A DNA stretch of 64,000 bases from Brachyspira pilosicoli (GCF_008016535.1 NZ_SAXY01000055.1:32515-96514); one strand, 5' to 3'; positions 36,910-45,148 are shown, counted from the first letter of the stretch. Notes: generated by a model not told the origin, from the letters alone. Translations and numbers: made by a program.

Positions 36910-36968
36910 TGGTTATTAGAAAAGAATTAAAAAACATTACTAATATCAGTGATAGAAAAATAAATTAA
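36909..36968 (+). pseudogene. 19-codon overlapping remnant after the methyltransferase
   Basis: ATG 36909 overlaps the methyltransferase stop (TAATG) and encodes MVIRKELKNITNISDRKIN before a stop. Tight TAATG coupling after a methylase is typical of a restriction partner gene, so this could be a truncated endonuclease, but nothing in the residues proves it. Beyond it lie about 220 bases without a gene, ending in an H-type repeat. Confidence 0.3.
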
Positions 36969-37125
36969 TTAAATATATTCGTTTATTTTATGACAAAAGA
37001 CAGACATTTAGAACGAAAAGAACCTTATATCCTTCAGATACTCTTCGCAAAGAACTGTATTTTCAATCTGAATTTATAGTATCACATTATATTTAATCTA
37101 TGTTTTTAGAATATCAATCTATGAT

Positions 37126-37172
37126 ATTTGCACTTTTTGCAACTTTTTGCGGCGGGAAAAAGTTGAATAAAA
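37126..37172 (+). repeat. H-type dispersed repeat
   Basis: TTTGCACTTTTTGCAACTTT continues to TTGCGGCGGG and AAAAAGTTGAATAAAAC. CAACTTTTT and AAAAAGTTG form a 9-bp stem around GCGGCGGG. The block ends 20 bases before the next tail gene start. Confidence 0.85.
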
Positions 37173-37192
37173 CAAAATTTTAAGGAAATTTT

Positions 37193-38071
37193 ATGTCATC
37201 AGGAACTATATTAAATTATTTTGGGCTTGCAAACACCTATAATCCATTTACAGATGAGAATGCATTACAGGATGTTCATGATTTAGATTTTGATATACCT
37301 CTTTTAAGCCCATTCAAAAATGCTGATTATACTGCAGTAAGCACAGGCCTTTTAACTACTTCACTTTCTTTTTTAAATGATTCCATTCTTCAAGTAATTG
37401 AGCCAAACACAAACAAAAAAATAGCAGATTTAAATCCAATTATTGGAGATATTGGAAATGACAAATATATGCCCAAAGAAAATGAAGTTTTTTGGTTTAA
37501 CAAAGAAGGTTTAAGAGGTACTTATTTTTTAAGCTCAATCTATGCAGGTAAAAAGTTTAGAATAGTAAGCGGAAGATATATAACAACTTCAATAACAAGT
37601 GCCGTTCTTAATGATATGTTTGAAAGAACTATTGGAGTGCCTTCATATATTGAGTATATAAACAACAAAATAGAAACTATTAAAAATAATTCTACTTTTG
37701 TATTAAAAGAAGTTATAACAAAAACAGGAGAAGGCAATCAAAATTGGGCATTGAATTGGAGGGAAGATTTAGAGTATTTACAAGTATGCGGAATAATTGA
37801 AGGAGATACTAATGTCCTTATAAGCCTATCTTCATTTGGTCTTTTTAGTGATATTTCTGATAGTGTACCTTTGATAGGTTATTTTGGAAGCTATGCAAGC
37901 TATAAATATTTTGGAGGCGAGTATCAAAAAAATATAATAGGTAATTTTAGCGGGCTTCCAAATTTAATGAGCTTTCCTATTTTGGAAGATAAAAAACCAG
38001 TGTTGGCTTTAAAAAATAATGGAAGTAATAGTATAAGAGCTACATTATATTTTTTGGTACGCAGCAAATAA
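37193..38071 (+). CDS. Structural tail-region protein of unknown role
   Basis: A 292-residue soluble protein between the methyltransferase and the fibre-like gene. It starts at ATG 37193 after AAGGAAATTTT. No catalytic motif is visible. A long helix around residues 148-170 (PSYIEYINNKIETIKNNSTF) separates two strand-rich parts. The mass (about 32 kDa) would fit VSH-1 Hvp32 (recalled). It is flanked on both sides by H repeats, so this gene is isolated within its own segment. Confidence 0.5.
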   Translation: MSSGTILNYFGLANTYNPFTDENALQDVHDLDFDIPLLSPFKNADYTAVSTGLLTTSLSFLNDSILQVIEPNTNKKIADLNPIIGDIGNDKYMPKENEVFWFNKEGLRGTYFLSSIYAGKKFRIVSGRYITTSITSAVLNDMFERTIGVPSYIEYINNKIETIKNNSTFVLKEVITKTGEGNQNWALNWREDLEYLQVCGIIEGDTNVLISLSSFGLFSDISDSVPLIGYFGSYASYKYFGGEYQKNIIGNFSGLPNLMSFPILEDKKPVLALKNNGSNSIRATLYFLVRSK

Positions 38072-38111
38072 AAGTTTATAAATTTATTTATGGTTTAATA
38101 CTAATAATATA

Positions 38112-38158
38112 TTTGCACTTTTTGGTTCTTTTTGCGGCGGGAAAAAGAACAACAAAAG
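38112..38158 (+). repeat. H-type dispersed repeat with compensatory stem change
   Basis: ATTTGCACTTTTTGGTTCTT is followed by TTTGCGGCGGGAAAAAGAAC. The loop GCGGCGGG is unchanged, but the stem is GTTCTTTTT/AAAAAGAAC instead of CAACTTTTT/AAAAAGTTG, so base pairing is preserved. Confidence 0.85.
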
Positions 38159-38291
38159 CATAAAAAAGTTTTTGCATTTTGTGTATGATGCATTTAATAA
38201 ATGCATTTTTATATTTAATTCTTTTCAATATGTTTTGAAGCAAGTCTTTAAATAATAAACAATCATAATAAAAAAATTGGAGTAAATATAT

Positions 38292-40322
38292 ATGTTTCTT
38301 AATGAAAATAATTTACAAGCTCCTTTTCAATACAAGATAAGCGAGAATAGTTTTAAATTAGAAAAAATAAATAATTCATTGCAACTAAGTAAGGATAACA
38401 GTCAGATAAAAGTTTTTGAAGGTGAGAGATTATTTTGTGTTGATATAGGATACGGTATAAACGGTGCTTTAGAAGAAATGGAGTTTATTTTAGATGGTGT
38501 TAGGGTGTATCCTGTTTTATTAGATGATATTAATTGTATTAGAGAATTGGAAGAGGTAGAAGAAAATAAAATATACCTAATAAAAAATGATATTAACTTT
38601 AAGAGCATAATTTTTTTGTCAGTAACTCATTTAAATAAAAAATTTGAATATTCTATTACAGCCTATAATACAACATTAAGCTCTTGGATGTTTGATTATA
38701 TAGCAAAAAAAATTAACGGTCTTGATACAGATTATCCTATAAAAAACTATTATAATAAAACTAATTATAAAGTAAATGATATTATAAAACATAATGGCTA
38801 TTTGTATAAAGTAAATAAAGATTTTTTAAGTGATAATTCTGATTATTATTTAAAATCCAATTGCTCTATTCTTACACCTTTTAAGAGTTTAGAAATTGGA
38901 AATAGTTATAATTTGGGTGACATTTTAGAGTATGAGAATAATTTTTTTGCGGTAAGTAAAAATTTTATTTATAGCGAAGAAAATAATCTTTATGATTTTA
39001 TTAAACCTCTAATTGAAATAATAAATTGGTTTGATGGTATTAAACGCATTTACAAAAATCAAATAATAATAAAGAATGGATTATTTTATTCGGTTTTAGA
39101 CTATGTAGAAAATCCTATATGGAATAATTTAATAAGAGATAACAAAATAGAAATATTATCAAAAGCCTCTAATATATTTTATGATGACAGTAAAACTTCT
39201 TTTGGAAATAATACTAATAACATTCAACTTGCCATAGAAAAATTAAAAAAAGATATTGATAATAAAATTCCAACAGGAGGTTCAAATCTAGCAAGTAATA
39301 TTTTGTATGATAATTCTAAGAGTAATTTATTATATAAAACAGATGAATATGATTTTCCCAAATTTAAAAATACTATACCAGAAACTATTAATTTATTACT
39401 TAGTGACGGAACAAATGATTATCCAGCATATATTATAAAGCAAGAAGACGGAAGTTATTCATTAAATGCTAGTTTAATTAATATAGAAGCTCTTCACGGA
39501 ACAAAAGTAATATTATTGATGATAAAAAGTATAGGAACTTTTACAGAAAGTATTGAAGTATTAAATATAATAAATGTATTTTGGAAAGTTGTTTCTAGTG
39601 ATGAATGGAGTATTAGTGATGGAGATATATTTATAGAAGGTATAAGTGATTCTCTTCAATTTGAATTTTTACAAAGCAGTTTAATTATATCAAAAACAGA
39701 TTTAAGTGATTTTGAGGATAAACCTTATAACATTACATTAAATATAAAAAATAGACAATTAAAAAATACTGATACTTATTTTTTAGGAATAGGGGGTTAT
39801 AGTAACACAAATTTTTTATCTTATTTAAATCTTCAAAATAATAATGGGAATGTAAAATTGGTTGGTTCTATAAATGGTAATGGTTCAAATGAAAGAGTGC
39901 TTACTACATCGTCATATAGTTTTTTAAATACATTATCAAATTATTTTAATTTATCATCATCTTATACAAATACAAATGAAATTACATCAAATACAGGAAA
40001 AGCGGTAAAATATTATTTTACTCAAAATGCTTCAAATGGAAATGCTGTAGATTTAATTATAGCTTATCAAGATGGAAGTCAAATAAATCATGATGATATA
40101 TTTACTTTAAATCTTACACCTGATAAGAACTCTTCAGTTAATCCTATCTATAAAAATGTTGCTAATGTTCAGGAACTTGGAGAGAGTTTAGCCGAGCTTT
40201 TAGAAGATGTGCTTAATAGTTTAGCTTCTCAAGGGTTATTGAATGAAAATCAAATTAGCACATTAAATAGTTTACAAGATACTAGAGCTAACATAAAAGC
40301 TCAGTATAAAAAAGTATTATGA
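38292..40322 (+). CDS. Putative tail fibre or receptor-binding protein
   Basis: The 676-residue protein starts at ATG 38292. Residues about 160-185 and 205-225 carry two related units (YKVNDIIKHNGYLYKVNKDF and YNLGDILEYENNFFAVSKNF) resembling carbohydrate-binding CBM5/12 modules. A long region rich in Asn, Ser and Asp follows, and the C-terminus is a predicted helix (ELGESLAELLEDVLNSL). Such a layout suits a tail tip protein that touches the cell surface. It immediately precedes the endolysin gene (11-base gap), so the two are co-transcribed. Confidence 0.55.
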   Translation: MFLNENNLQAPFQYKISENSFKLEKINNSLQLSKDNSQIKVFEGERLFCVDIGYGINGALEEMEFILDGVRVYPVLLDDINCIRELEEVEENKIYLIKNDINFKSIIFLSVTHLNKKFEYSITAYNTTLSSWMFDYIAKKINGLDTDYPIKNYYNKTNYKVNDIIKHNGYLYKVNKDFLSDNSDYYLKSNCSILTPFKSLEIGNSYNLGDILEYENNFFAVSKNFIYSEENNLYDFIKPLIEIINWFDGIKRIYKNQIIIKNGLFYSVLDYVENPIWNNLIRDNKIEILSKASNIFYDDSKTSFGNNTNNIQLAIEKLKKDIDNKIPTGGSNLASNILYDNSKSNLLYKTDEYDFPKFKNTIPETINLLLSDGTNDYPAYIIKQEDGSYSLNASLINIEALHGTKVILLMIKSIGTFTESIEVLNIINVFWKVVSSDEWSISDGDIFIEGISDSLQFEFLQSSLIISKTDLSDFEDKPYNITLNIKNRQLKNTDTYFLGIGGYSNTNFLSYLNLQNNNGNVKLVGSINGNGSNERVLTTSSYSFLNTLSNYFNLSSSYTNTNEITSNTGKAVKYYFTQNASNGNAVDLIIAYQDGSQINHDDIFTLNLTPDKNSSVNPIYKNVANVQELGESLAELLEDVLNSLASQGLLNENQISTLNSLQDTRANIKAQYKKVL

Positions 40323-40333
40323 GGTATTAATAT

Positions 40334-40912
40334 ATGATTAATATAAAAAAATATTTAGTTGCTCTCAATATAGATTCTTCTTGGGAGAACATATTAAAAA
40401 AATATTTACTTGGCTACAACATCATAAAAGAAAAAGACATAAAAATGTTTTTAGCTCAAACTAGTCATGAAAGCTATAATTATAAAAGGCTTGAAGAGAG
40501 TTTTAAATATAGACCAGAAGTTTTAATAAAAATTTTTCCAAAATATTTTAAAACTATTGAAGAGGCAAAAGATATTTTATCTAGAGGAGATGAGGCTCTT
40601 GCTAATAGAGTATATGGGGGAAGGCTTGGTAATAATTTTGATGAGGGCTATAAATATAGAGGAAGAGGAATAATACAGCTTACAGGAAAAAGCAATTATA
40701 TACATTATGGAAGGCTTCTTAATATTGATTTGGTTAATAATCCTGATTGGCTTTTAGAAAAAAATGTTGCTGTTAATATTACTTGCTGTTATTGGATAAA
40801 TAGAGGGCTTTTGGGTATTGATGATATAAGAAAGGCAACTAAAAAGATTAATGGCGGGTATAATGGTTTGGAAGATAGAATTAAAAGATACAAAAAAATA
40901 GAAAATCTATAA
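40334..40912 (+). CDS. Endolysin, glycoside hydrolase family 19-like
   Basis: The 192-residue protein matches phage GH19 (chitinase-like) lysins: the catalytic Glu in LAQTSHESYNYK (about residue 43), the RVYGGRLGN segment, YRGRGIIQLTGKSNY and NGGYNGLEDRIKRYK at the end. It cleaves the glycan strands of peptidoglycan and would release particles from the host. There is no signal peptide, so a holin is needed. VSH-1 carries an endolysin gene called lys (recalled). It is followed directly by membrane proteins and spanins. Confidence 0.88.
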   Translation: MINIKKYLVALNIDSSWENILKKYLLGYNIIKEKDIKMFLAQTSHESYNYKRLEESFKYRPEVLIKIFPKYFKTIEEAKDILSRGDEALANRVYGGRLGNNFDEGYKYRGRGIIQLTGKSNYIHYGRLLNIDLVNNPDWLLEKNVAVNITCCYWINRGLLGIDDIRKATKKINGGYNGLEDRIKRYKKIENL

Positions 40913-40923
40913 AAAGGCTTTTT

Positions 40924-41388
40924 ATGAATAACAGCTTAGATAAAAAAATATTTAATTATAATAAAAACTATAATAAAAAAAATAATTTTGAAAACAGATT
41001 AACTCAAATAGAGACAATAGTAGGTATAAATAATAATGGCACTCCAAATGGAAATGGGATTATTAATATGCTTGAACATTTTAATAGAGATGTTAGTGAA
41101 AATAAAGAAAACTTAAAAGACATACATAAGGATATTAATAATATAAAGTTTAAATTAGGTGAATTAGAATATATATTAAAAGAGCATCAAAATACAAGAA
41201 GCTTTATAGAAAAAGAAATCTCTTCAACGAAAATAGATATTAAAGAAATAAAATCTGCATTACAAGACAGCATTACAACAAAGAGCATAGTAAAAATAAA
41301 AAATATAATAATAGGACTTGGTGCTGTAATAGTTGCACTTAGCACAATTATAGGAAGCATAGTTTTTTTTGCAAATAAGTTAGGGTGA
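40924..41388 (+). CDS. Coiled-coil protein with C-terminal membrane segment (XhlA-like, lysis cassette)
   Basis: A 154-residue protein, starting at ATG 40924. Residues 25-120 are coiled-coil (NRLTQIETIVGI, NIKFKLGELEYILKEH, EISSTKIDIKEIKSAL), and residues 128-152 are a single membrane segment (IIIGLGAVIVALSTIIGSIV). This layout is that of XhlA-type proteins that assist holins in phage-like lysis cassettes. Its stop overlaps a possible GTG of the next gene, so the genes are tightly packed. Confidence 0.65.
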   Translation: MNNSLDKKIFNYNKNYNKKNNFENRLTQIETIVGINNNGTPNGNGIINMLEHFNRDVSENKENLKDIHKDINNIKFKLGELEYILKEHQNTRSFIEKEISSTKIDIKEIKSALQDSITTKSIVKIKNIIIGLGAVIVALSTIIGSIVFFANKLG

Positions 41389-41393
41389 TAGTA

Positions 41394-41672
41394 ATGAATA
41401 GTAAAAATTTTAATAAAAAAGTAGATGAAATATTTTCTTCAAAAGGCATAGGAAAGAAATTAAGCCTTATTACAAAATTTATTACTTTTACAATCGGTAT
41501 AATAATATATTGCTATGTTGTTTATTTTAATAAGACAATACCAAGTAAGGAAGCAAGTATATCAATAATAGTATTTATGCTTGGGTGTTCTTCTGTTATG
41601 TATGGGGTGGATTTGAGTTTGATAATAAGGAATATTAAAGGTGATAGAAATAATAAAGATTCTCACAAATAA
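41394..41672 (+). CDS. Holin candidate with two membrane segments
   Basis: The protein is 92 residues from ATG 41394, which has AGGGTG six bases upstream; an in-frame GTG at 41385 is less likely. It has two hydrophobic segments (FITFTIGIIIYCYVVYF and IIVFMLGCSSVMYGVDLSLI) and a positively charged C-terminus. It sits between the XhlA-like gene and the spanins, exactly where a holin is expected. No sequence-family match is obvious. Its 3' end overlaps the i-spanin gene by 32 bases. Confidence 0.6.
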   Translation: MNSKNFNKKVDEIFSSKGIGKKLSLITKFITFTIGIIIYCYVVYFNKTIPSKEASISIIVFMLGCSSVMYGVDLSLIIRNIKGDRNNKDSHK

Positions 41673-41970
41673 AAATACTTATATAATTTTGTTTGTATTA
41701 ATTGTTTGCTCTTATATTTTATTTTTAAATTTAAGTTTGCAAAGTAAAAATAAAAAGATAGATGACTTAAAAATAGAAATAGAATCTCTTAATAACAGCA
41801 ATTCTTTTTTATATAAAGATTTAATATTTAAAGAAAAACAAATTAGTATAATAAAAAGTTTTTCAAATAGTACAATGCTTATTAATAAAATGACTAATGA
41901 GGTTTTGGATAATGAAACTAAATATATTGTTGATACAATTAAGAAAGATTTTTATAATTCTTTTAATTAG
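41641..41970 (+). CDS. Inner-membrane spanin (Rz-like)
   Basis: The 109-residue protein starts at GTG 41641. It has one N-terminal membrane segment (YIILFVLIVCSYILFLNLSL) and a periplasmic coiled coil (KNKKIDDLKIEIESLNN, then KEKQISIIKSFSN). This is the architecture of the i-spanin, which with an outer-membrane lipoprotein fuses the two membranes in the last step of lysis. The o-spanin gene begins inside it in another frame. No homology beyond architecture can be claimed. Confidence 0.6.
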   Translation: MIEIIKILTNKNTYIILFVLIVCSYILFLNLSLQSKNKKIDDLKIEIESLNNSNSFLYKDLIFKEKQISIIKSFSNSTMLINKMTNEVLDNETKYIVDTIKKDFYNSFN

Positions 41971-42187
41971 TTTATTAATTAATTTATTTTTTTTATCTTG
42001 CAGCAGTATAAATAGTAATGTTTGTGATTTAACACCTCCTCCCTCAATATACATTATGATAGACATTAAAACAAAAAAGGATTTATTAAAAAGCTATAAA
42101 GATGCTACTATAAAAATTTCTCATTGGCAGAATTGGTATAATATACAAGTGGGAAGCAATTATTTTTATTATAGCAATTCAAACTAA
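41912..42187 (+). CDS. Outer-membrane lipoprotein spanin (Rz1-like)
   Basis: The 91-residue protein has a signal peptide ending in the lipobox LFFLSC, so it is probably a lipoprotein. I choose ATG 41912 (MKLNILLI) over ATG 41897; GAGG at 41899-41902 is nine bases upstream. It overlaps the i-spanin gene by 59 bases in a different frame, the overlapped arrangement known for Rz/Rz1 pairs. The mature part includes a DLTPPPS stretch, and proline-rich segments are common in o-spanins. Confidence 0.6.
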   Translation: MKLNILLIQLRKIFIILLISLLINLFFLSCSSINSNVCDLTPPPSIYIMIDIKTKKDLLKSYKDATIKISHWQNWYNIQVGSNYFYYSNSN

Positions 42188-42253
42188 TCGGAAATCATAT
42201 TAAGATTAAATTTATTATATTTAGTGTATATTTCTAATATATAAATCTAAAAA

Positions 42254-42301
42254 CACTTGCACTTTTTGCAACTTTTTGCTGCGGAAAAAAGTTGAATAAA
42301 A
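42254..42301 (+). repeat. H-type dispersed repeat
   Basis: CACTTGCACTTTTTGCAACT continues to TTTTGCTGCGGAAAAAAGTTG and AATAAAA. It is the first of four repeat blocks that fill the 615-base gap between the spanins and the portal gene; the reading frame through them is not a gene. Confidence 0.8.
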
Positions 42302-42390
42302 TAAAAACTTATATGGCAAAATATAGTTATTTTGTATATACTTAAACAACTATATTTTGTCAAAAATAAATTTATATTTTTGTTTTTATA

Positions 42391-42474
42391 TCTGGGGCTT
42401 TACCCCAGACCCCACTTCTTTTGCGACCGCAGGAAGTGCCTTCGGTATTGCCACAAAGAAGCAAAAAGGCTGTA
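42391..42474 (+). repeat. C-type dispersed repeat with nested mini-element
   Basis: GGGGCTTTACCCC and CCCCACTTCTTTT are followed by GCGACCGCAGGAAGTGCC (42423-42440), TTCGGTATTGCC and ACAAAGAAGC. The mini-element lies in the loop of the CTTCTTT/AAAGAAG hairpin. Confidence 0.8.
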
Positions 42475-42548
42475 TTTAAACTTAAAGTTAATAGTTTATC
42501 TCACATATAAAACAAAATTAGTATTATTTGGTACTAATTTTATACTTT

Positions 42549-42593
42549 CATTTTTTGGTTCTTTTTGCTGCGGGAAGAAGAACAAGAAAAAAT
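42549..42593 (+). repeat. H-type dispersed repeat with GTTCTTTTT/AAGAAGAAC stem
   Basis: TTTTTTGGTTCTTTTTGCTG is followed by CGGGAAGAAGAACAAG. It is a diverged copy of the block at 38112. Confidence 0.7.
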
Positions 42594-42648
42594 TTACAAA
42601 CTTAAAAAATCACTTCAGCCAAAACTTTTATTTGTTTTGCATACACTT

Positions 42649-42732
42649 TCCGCACGGTTAAAAATATTTTATTTATGATAAAAATTATAACTTTTATTTT
42701 ATTAATATTTTTTATTTTGTTTACCGTGCGGT
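42649..42732 (+). repeat. Degenerate S-type inverted repeat
   Basis: CCGCACGGTTAAA at 42650 and TTTACCGTGCGG ending at 42731 form a long-range inverted repeat around about 60 AT-rich bases, like 27156-27237. Confidence 0.7.
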
Positions 42733-42741
42733 GAATATTTA

Positions 42742-42761
42742 CTTATAATCACTTATATTTT
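42742..42761 (+). promoter_or_regulatory. Shared upstream motif before the head gene block
   Basis: CTTATAATCACTTATATTTT is identical to 33591-33610, and the following TTTATATATATTATAAAG parallels the sequence there. It is 41 bases before the portal start. Confidence 0.65.
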
Positions 42762-42802
42762 TTATATATATTATAAAGTATTAAAAAACGGAGAATAAAA
42801 AA

Positions 42803-44014
42803 ATGCTTGAGAATAATGAAACTCAAAACAATCAAACCGTAATAGAAAAAATAATAGAGAGCTATGATACAAAATTAAAAGATAAGACTTTAGAGATAGA
42901 AAAGTTAAATGAAGAGCTTAATAAAATATCTACAAACAATTATTATAATGGTGTGCCAGATTTGCACTCCAATAGAGGAGATTTTGGCGATGATTTTTCT
43001 TTTCCAAGCAAGTGGGCTTTAACTTGTAAAAGAATGGAGAACTCTATTTATTTAGAGCCTATACTTCAATTTTATAGGGGTATTTTTAATTCTTTTAATT
43101 ATGAATTAGAAAAGACAGATGAATATTTTGAGAGTGCAAAGGTAAGAAATGCTTATAACTTTATAGATAAACAATTTAAAAGAATAGGTGGACTTAAGAG
43201 TTTAATAGTTAATGCTGCTTATAATTCTTTAGTTTATGGTTTTTGCTTTTTTACTCCAAAGTTAGAAGTTTTGTCTGCAAAGAATTATGGATTTAAGGGG
43301 AAGCTTGACGGTTTAAGAGGTTTTAAGTTTTATGATGTTTCTTCTATAAACAGTTTTAATTTTTCAAAAGAAGATGTTGATGAGATTGAATCTATTAGCA
43401 TAATAAATAAAAATAATTCTACTATTACAAATGTAAATTTTGATATGGCAATAGCAGGTTATTCTACTTATGGTGATATTACAGGCGATGTGATAGGGAA
43501 GCCTTTTTTATATAGTGCCTATTCGCTTTGGCAGGTGCTTGAATCTATGGACAATAGTTTTAATAGGAATTTAAAAAATATAGGTGAGCATAGTTTTAAT
43601 TTTGTTTCAAATTGCGAGCTTAATGACAGTAAGAGAAAAGAGGTTGAGAGAGAGATAAGAAATTTTGTTAATAACGGCGGTGGAATATTTATTTCAAAAT
43701 ACGGAAAAATAGAGAAGATTGAGAGTATAGATGCTAATGAATGGTATAGTTTTAGAGATAGTATGCTTTCAACACTTTTTAAAAACAAGGGAGTAGATAT
43801 TAAAGCATTAGGTTTGAACAAAGGTGCAACAAAAAATTTAGCTGACCTCACTCAAGCAAACGCCTTACTTATGGCAAGCGATATTATGGAAGGCATTATC
43901 AATAATATAAATGACAGTTTTATGAAGAGATATTTTGATTTGAATTTTAAAAGTTTAAGGCTATTAGGAGAATGTGATTATTTAAGGATTAAACATTCAG
44001 TAAATAAAGATTAA
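42803..44014 (+). CDS. Phage portal protein (gene-transfer-agent-like)
   Basis: The 403-residue protein (about 46 kDa) starts at ATG 42803 after CGGAGAA. A coiled-coil N-terminus is followed by portal-like features: SKWALTCKRMENSIYLEPILQ (quoted in part), a VRNAYNFIDKQF helix, LIVNAAYNSLVYGF, and a C-terminal ADLTQANALLMASDIMEGII helix. Portals form the ring through which DNA enters the head. The mass matches VSH-1 Hvp45 (recalled). No terminase gene lies upstream, which is unusual; the lysis genes are there instead. Confidence 0.7.
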   Translation: MLENNETQNNQTVIEKIIESYDTKLKDKTLEIEKLNEELNKISTNNYYNGVPDLHSNRGDFGDDFSFPSKWALTCKRMENSIYLEPILQFYRGIFNSFNYELEKTDEYFESAKVRNAYNFIDKQFKRIGGLKSLIVNAAYNSLVYGFCFFTPKLEVLSAKNYGFKGKLDGLRGFKFYDVSSINSFNFSKEDVDEIESISIINKNNSTITNVNFDMAIAGYSTYGDITGDVIGKPFLYSAYSLWQVLESMDNSFNRNLKNIGEHSFNFVSNCELNDSKRKEVEREIRNFVNNGGGIFISKYGKIEKIESIDANEWYSFRDSMLSTLFKNKGVDIKALGLNKGATKNLADLTQANALLMASDIMEGIINNINDSFMKRYFDLNFKSLRLLGECDYLRIKHSVNKD

Positions 44015-44139
44015 CAATATATATGTTTATATTTATATACAGTTGTTAATAATTTGAATTTTTATATACTATAATAATATGTAATATATTTTTTTGTAAA
44101 AATTTACGATAAATAAAAAAACTATTTTAGGAGGCATTT

Positions 44140-44382
44140 ATGGCAGTTAAACTTTTCAGTGAAAAAGAATTGCAAAAATGCACTACAAAAGAAGAGGTAG
44201 AAGCATATTTTGATTCTTTAGGTATAGAAAAAGATGATTATGAAACAAAAATAGATGCCCTTACAAAAGCATGCAATTCTAAATCTATAAAATACTTTGG
44301 AGATATTTCATTAGAAAAAAAATATAATGATATCTTAGTAATGTTTTTAGATGAAGAAGTTAGAATGTATAGAGGTTTTTAA
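44140..44382 (+). CDS. Small protein of unknown function before the ImmA-like gene
   Basis: An 80-residue charged protein with an excellent AGGAGG ribosome site before ATG 44140. No motif is recognised; it is helical by pattern (SEKELQKCTTKEEVEAYFDS). It precedes the ImmA/IrrE-like gene by five bases, so the two form a pair. It could be an antitoxin, a regulator or the partner of the peptidase. The pair interrupts the head gene order between portal and protease. Confidence 0.55.
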   Translation: MAVKLFSEKELQKCTTKEEVEAYFDSLGIEKDDYETKIDALTKACNSKSIKYFGDISLEKKYNDILVMFLDEEVRMYRGF

Positions 44383-44387
44383 TAATA

Positions 44388-45014
44388 ATGTCAAAATTGG
44401 GGTTAGAAGAGATAGCTGATAGATGCGGATACACTGAAATTGCCAAACATAAAAAATTATTAGATGATTTAGAAAATAATATTATAGATAATTTAATTTT
44501 AAAGTATATAGAAAAATCATTGTTATCACATTGGAAAAGTGCTATTGAAAGTATTATATTGCAAAATAGACAATCTGGTTTTAACGAATATTTAAAAGAA
44601 AAAGAAAATCAAGGTGATATAATAAATAATAGAGATTCTAGAATATTATATATAGCTTTATATAAAATTTTTATAAAAGAAAAGGAGATTAGCAGTTATG
44701 GTTTTTTATCTCCAGATGAAGAACCTTATGTAGATATAATAATTATAAATGAAAATATGACAATTCCTGAAAAAAGATGCGTTGTAGCACATGAGTTAGC
44801 TCATATTATAGTTGAAAGAATATTAAAAGAAAAAAATGTTGGTATACATTGGGATACTATAAATGAAGAAGAATTAATAAATACTATTATGTGTTATATA
44901 TTATATGACAAGTCAAATTTTTACAAAGATAATAAATTAAAAAATTTTATGGTTGATGGAGTTTCAGAATTTAAAGAATTAAGAGAATCTATAATTAAAA
45001 AGTATGGAAATTAA
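44388..45014 (+). CDS. ImmA/IrrE-like metallopeptidase
   Basis: The 208-residue protein has a zinc-peptidase HExxH motif, HELAH in VAHELAHIIVE (about residues 135-145), preceded by DIIIINENMTIPEKRCVVA as in ImmA/IrrE proteins. These enzymes cleave repressors and trigger mobile-element induction or stress responses. The N-terminal 100 residues are helical, without a clear HTH. Position in the head operon and pairing with an 80-residue protein suggest a regulatory switch for the particle genes, but that is inference. A terminator follows at 45041-45073. Confidence 0.7.
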   Translation: MSKLGLEEIADRCGYTEIAKHKKLLDDLENNIIDNLILKYIEKSLLSHWKSAIESIILQNRQSGFNEYLKEKENQGDIINNRDSRILYIALYKIFIKEKEISSYGFLSPDEEPYVDIIIINENMTIPEKRCVVAHELAHIIVERILKEKNVGIHWDTINEEELINTIMCYILYDKSNFYKDNKLKNFMVDGVSEFKELRESIIKKYGN

Positions 45015-45040
45015 TTAATTAGTTAGTAAAAATAATTGGT

Positions 45041-45073
45041 AAAAAGCTTGGTATTAATTTACTGAGCTTTTTT
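45041..45073 (+). terminator. Rho-independent terminator after the ImmA-like gene
   Basis: AAAAGCTTGGT pairs with ACTGAGCTTTT (with two G-U pairs), followed by T residues. Confidence 0.75.
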
Positions 45074-45082
45074 ATTTTTAAA

Positions 45083-45110
45083 TTATAACCACCTGTATTT
45101 TTATAAACAC
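45083..45110 (+). promoter_or_regulatory. Diverged copy of the shared upstream motif
   Basis: TTATAACCACCTGTATTTTT, followed by ATAAACAC, matches most of the motif at 33591 and 42742 (TTATAATCACTTATATTTT) and precedes the protease-capsid genes. Confidence 0.45.
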
Positions 45111-45114
45111 TATT

Positions 45115-45148
45115 AAAGAGATTAGGTTTTTTGCTTAATCTCTTTTTT
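45115..45148 (+). terminator. Terminator or attenuator between the shared motif and the protease gene
   Basis: AAAGAGATTAGG pairs with CTTAATCTCTTT, followed by a T run. It lies downstream of the promoter-like motif at 45083 and 106 bases before the protease start, so it could act as an attenuator rather than a plain terminator. Confidence 0.65.

Noticed and set aside
42332..42661. Plus-strand 109-codon frame between spanins and portal
   Set aside because: It is built entirely of dispersed C and H repeat blocks (Cys/Phe-rich translation); similar frames at 46272-46469, 48269-48484 and 53678-53869 arise the same way.
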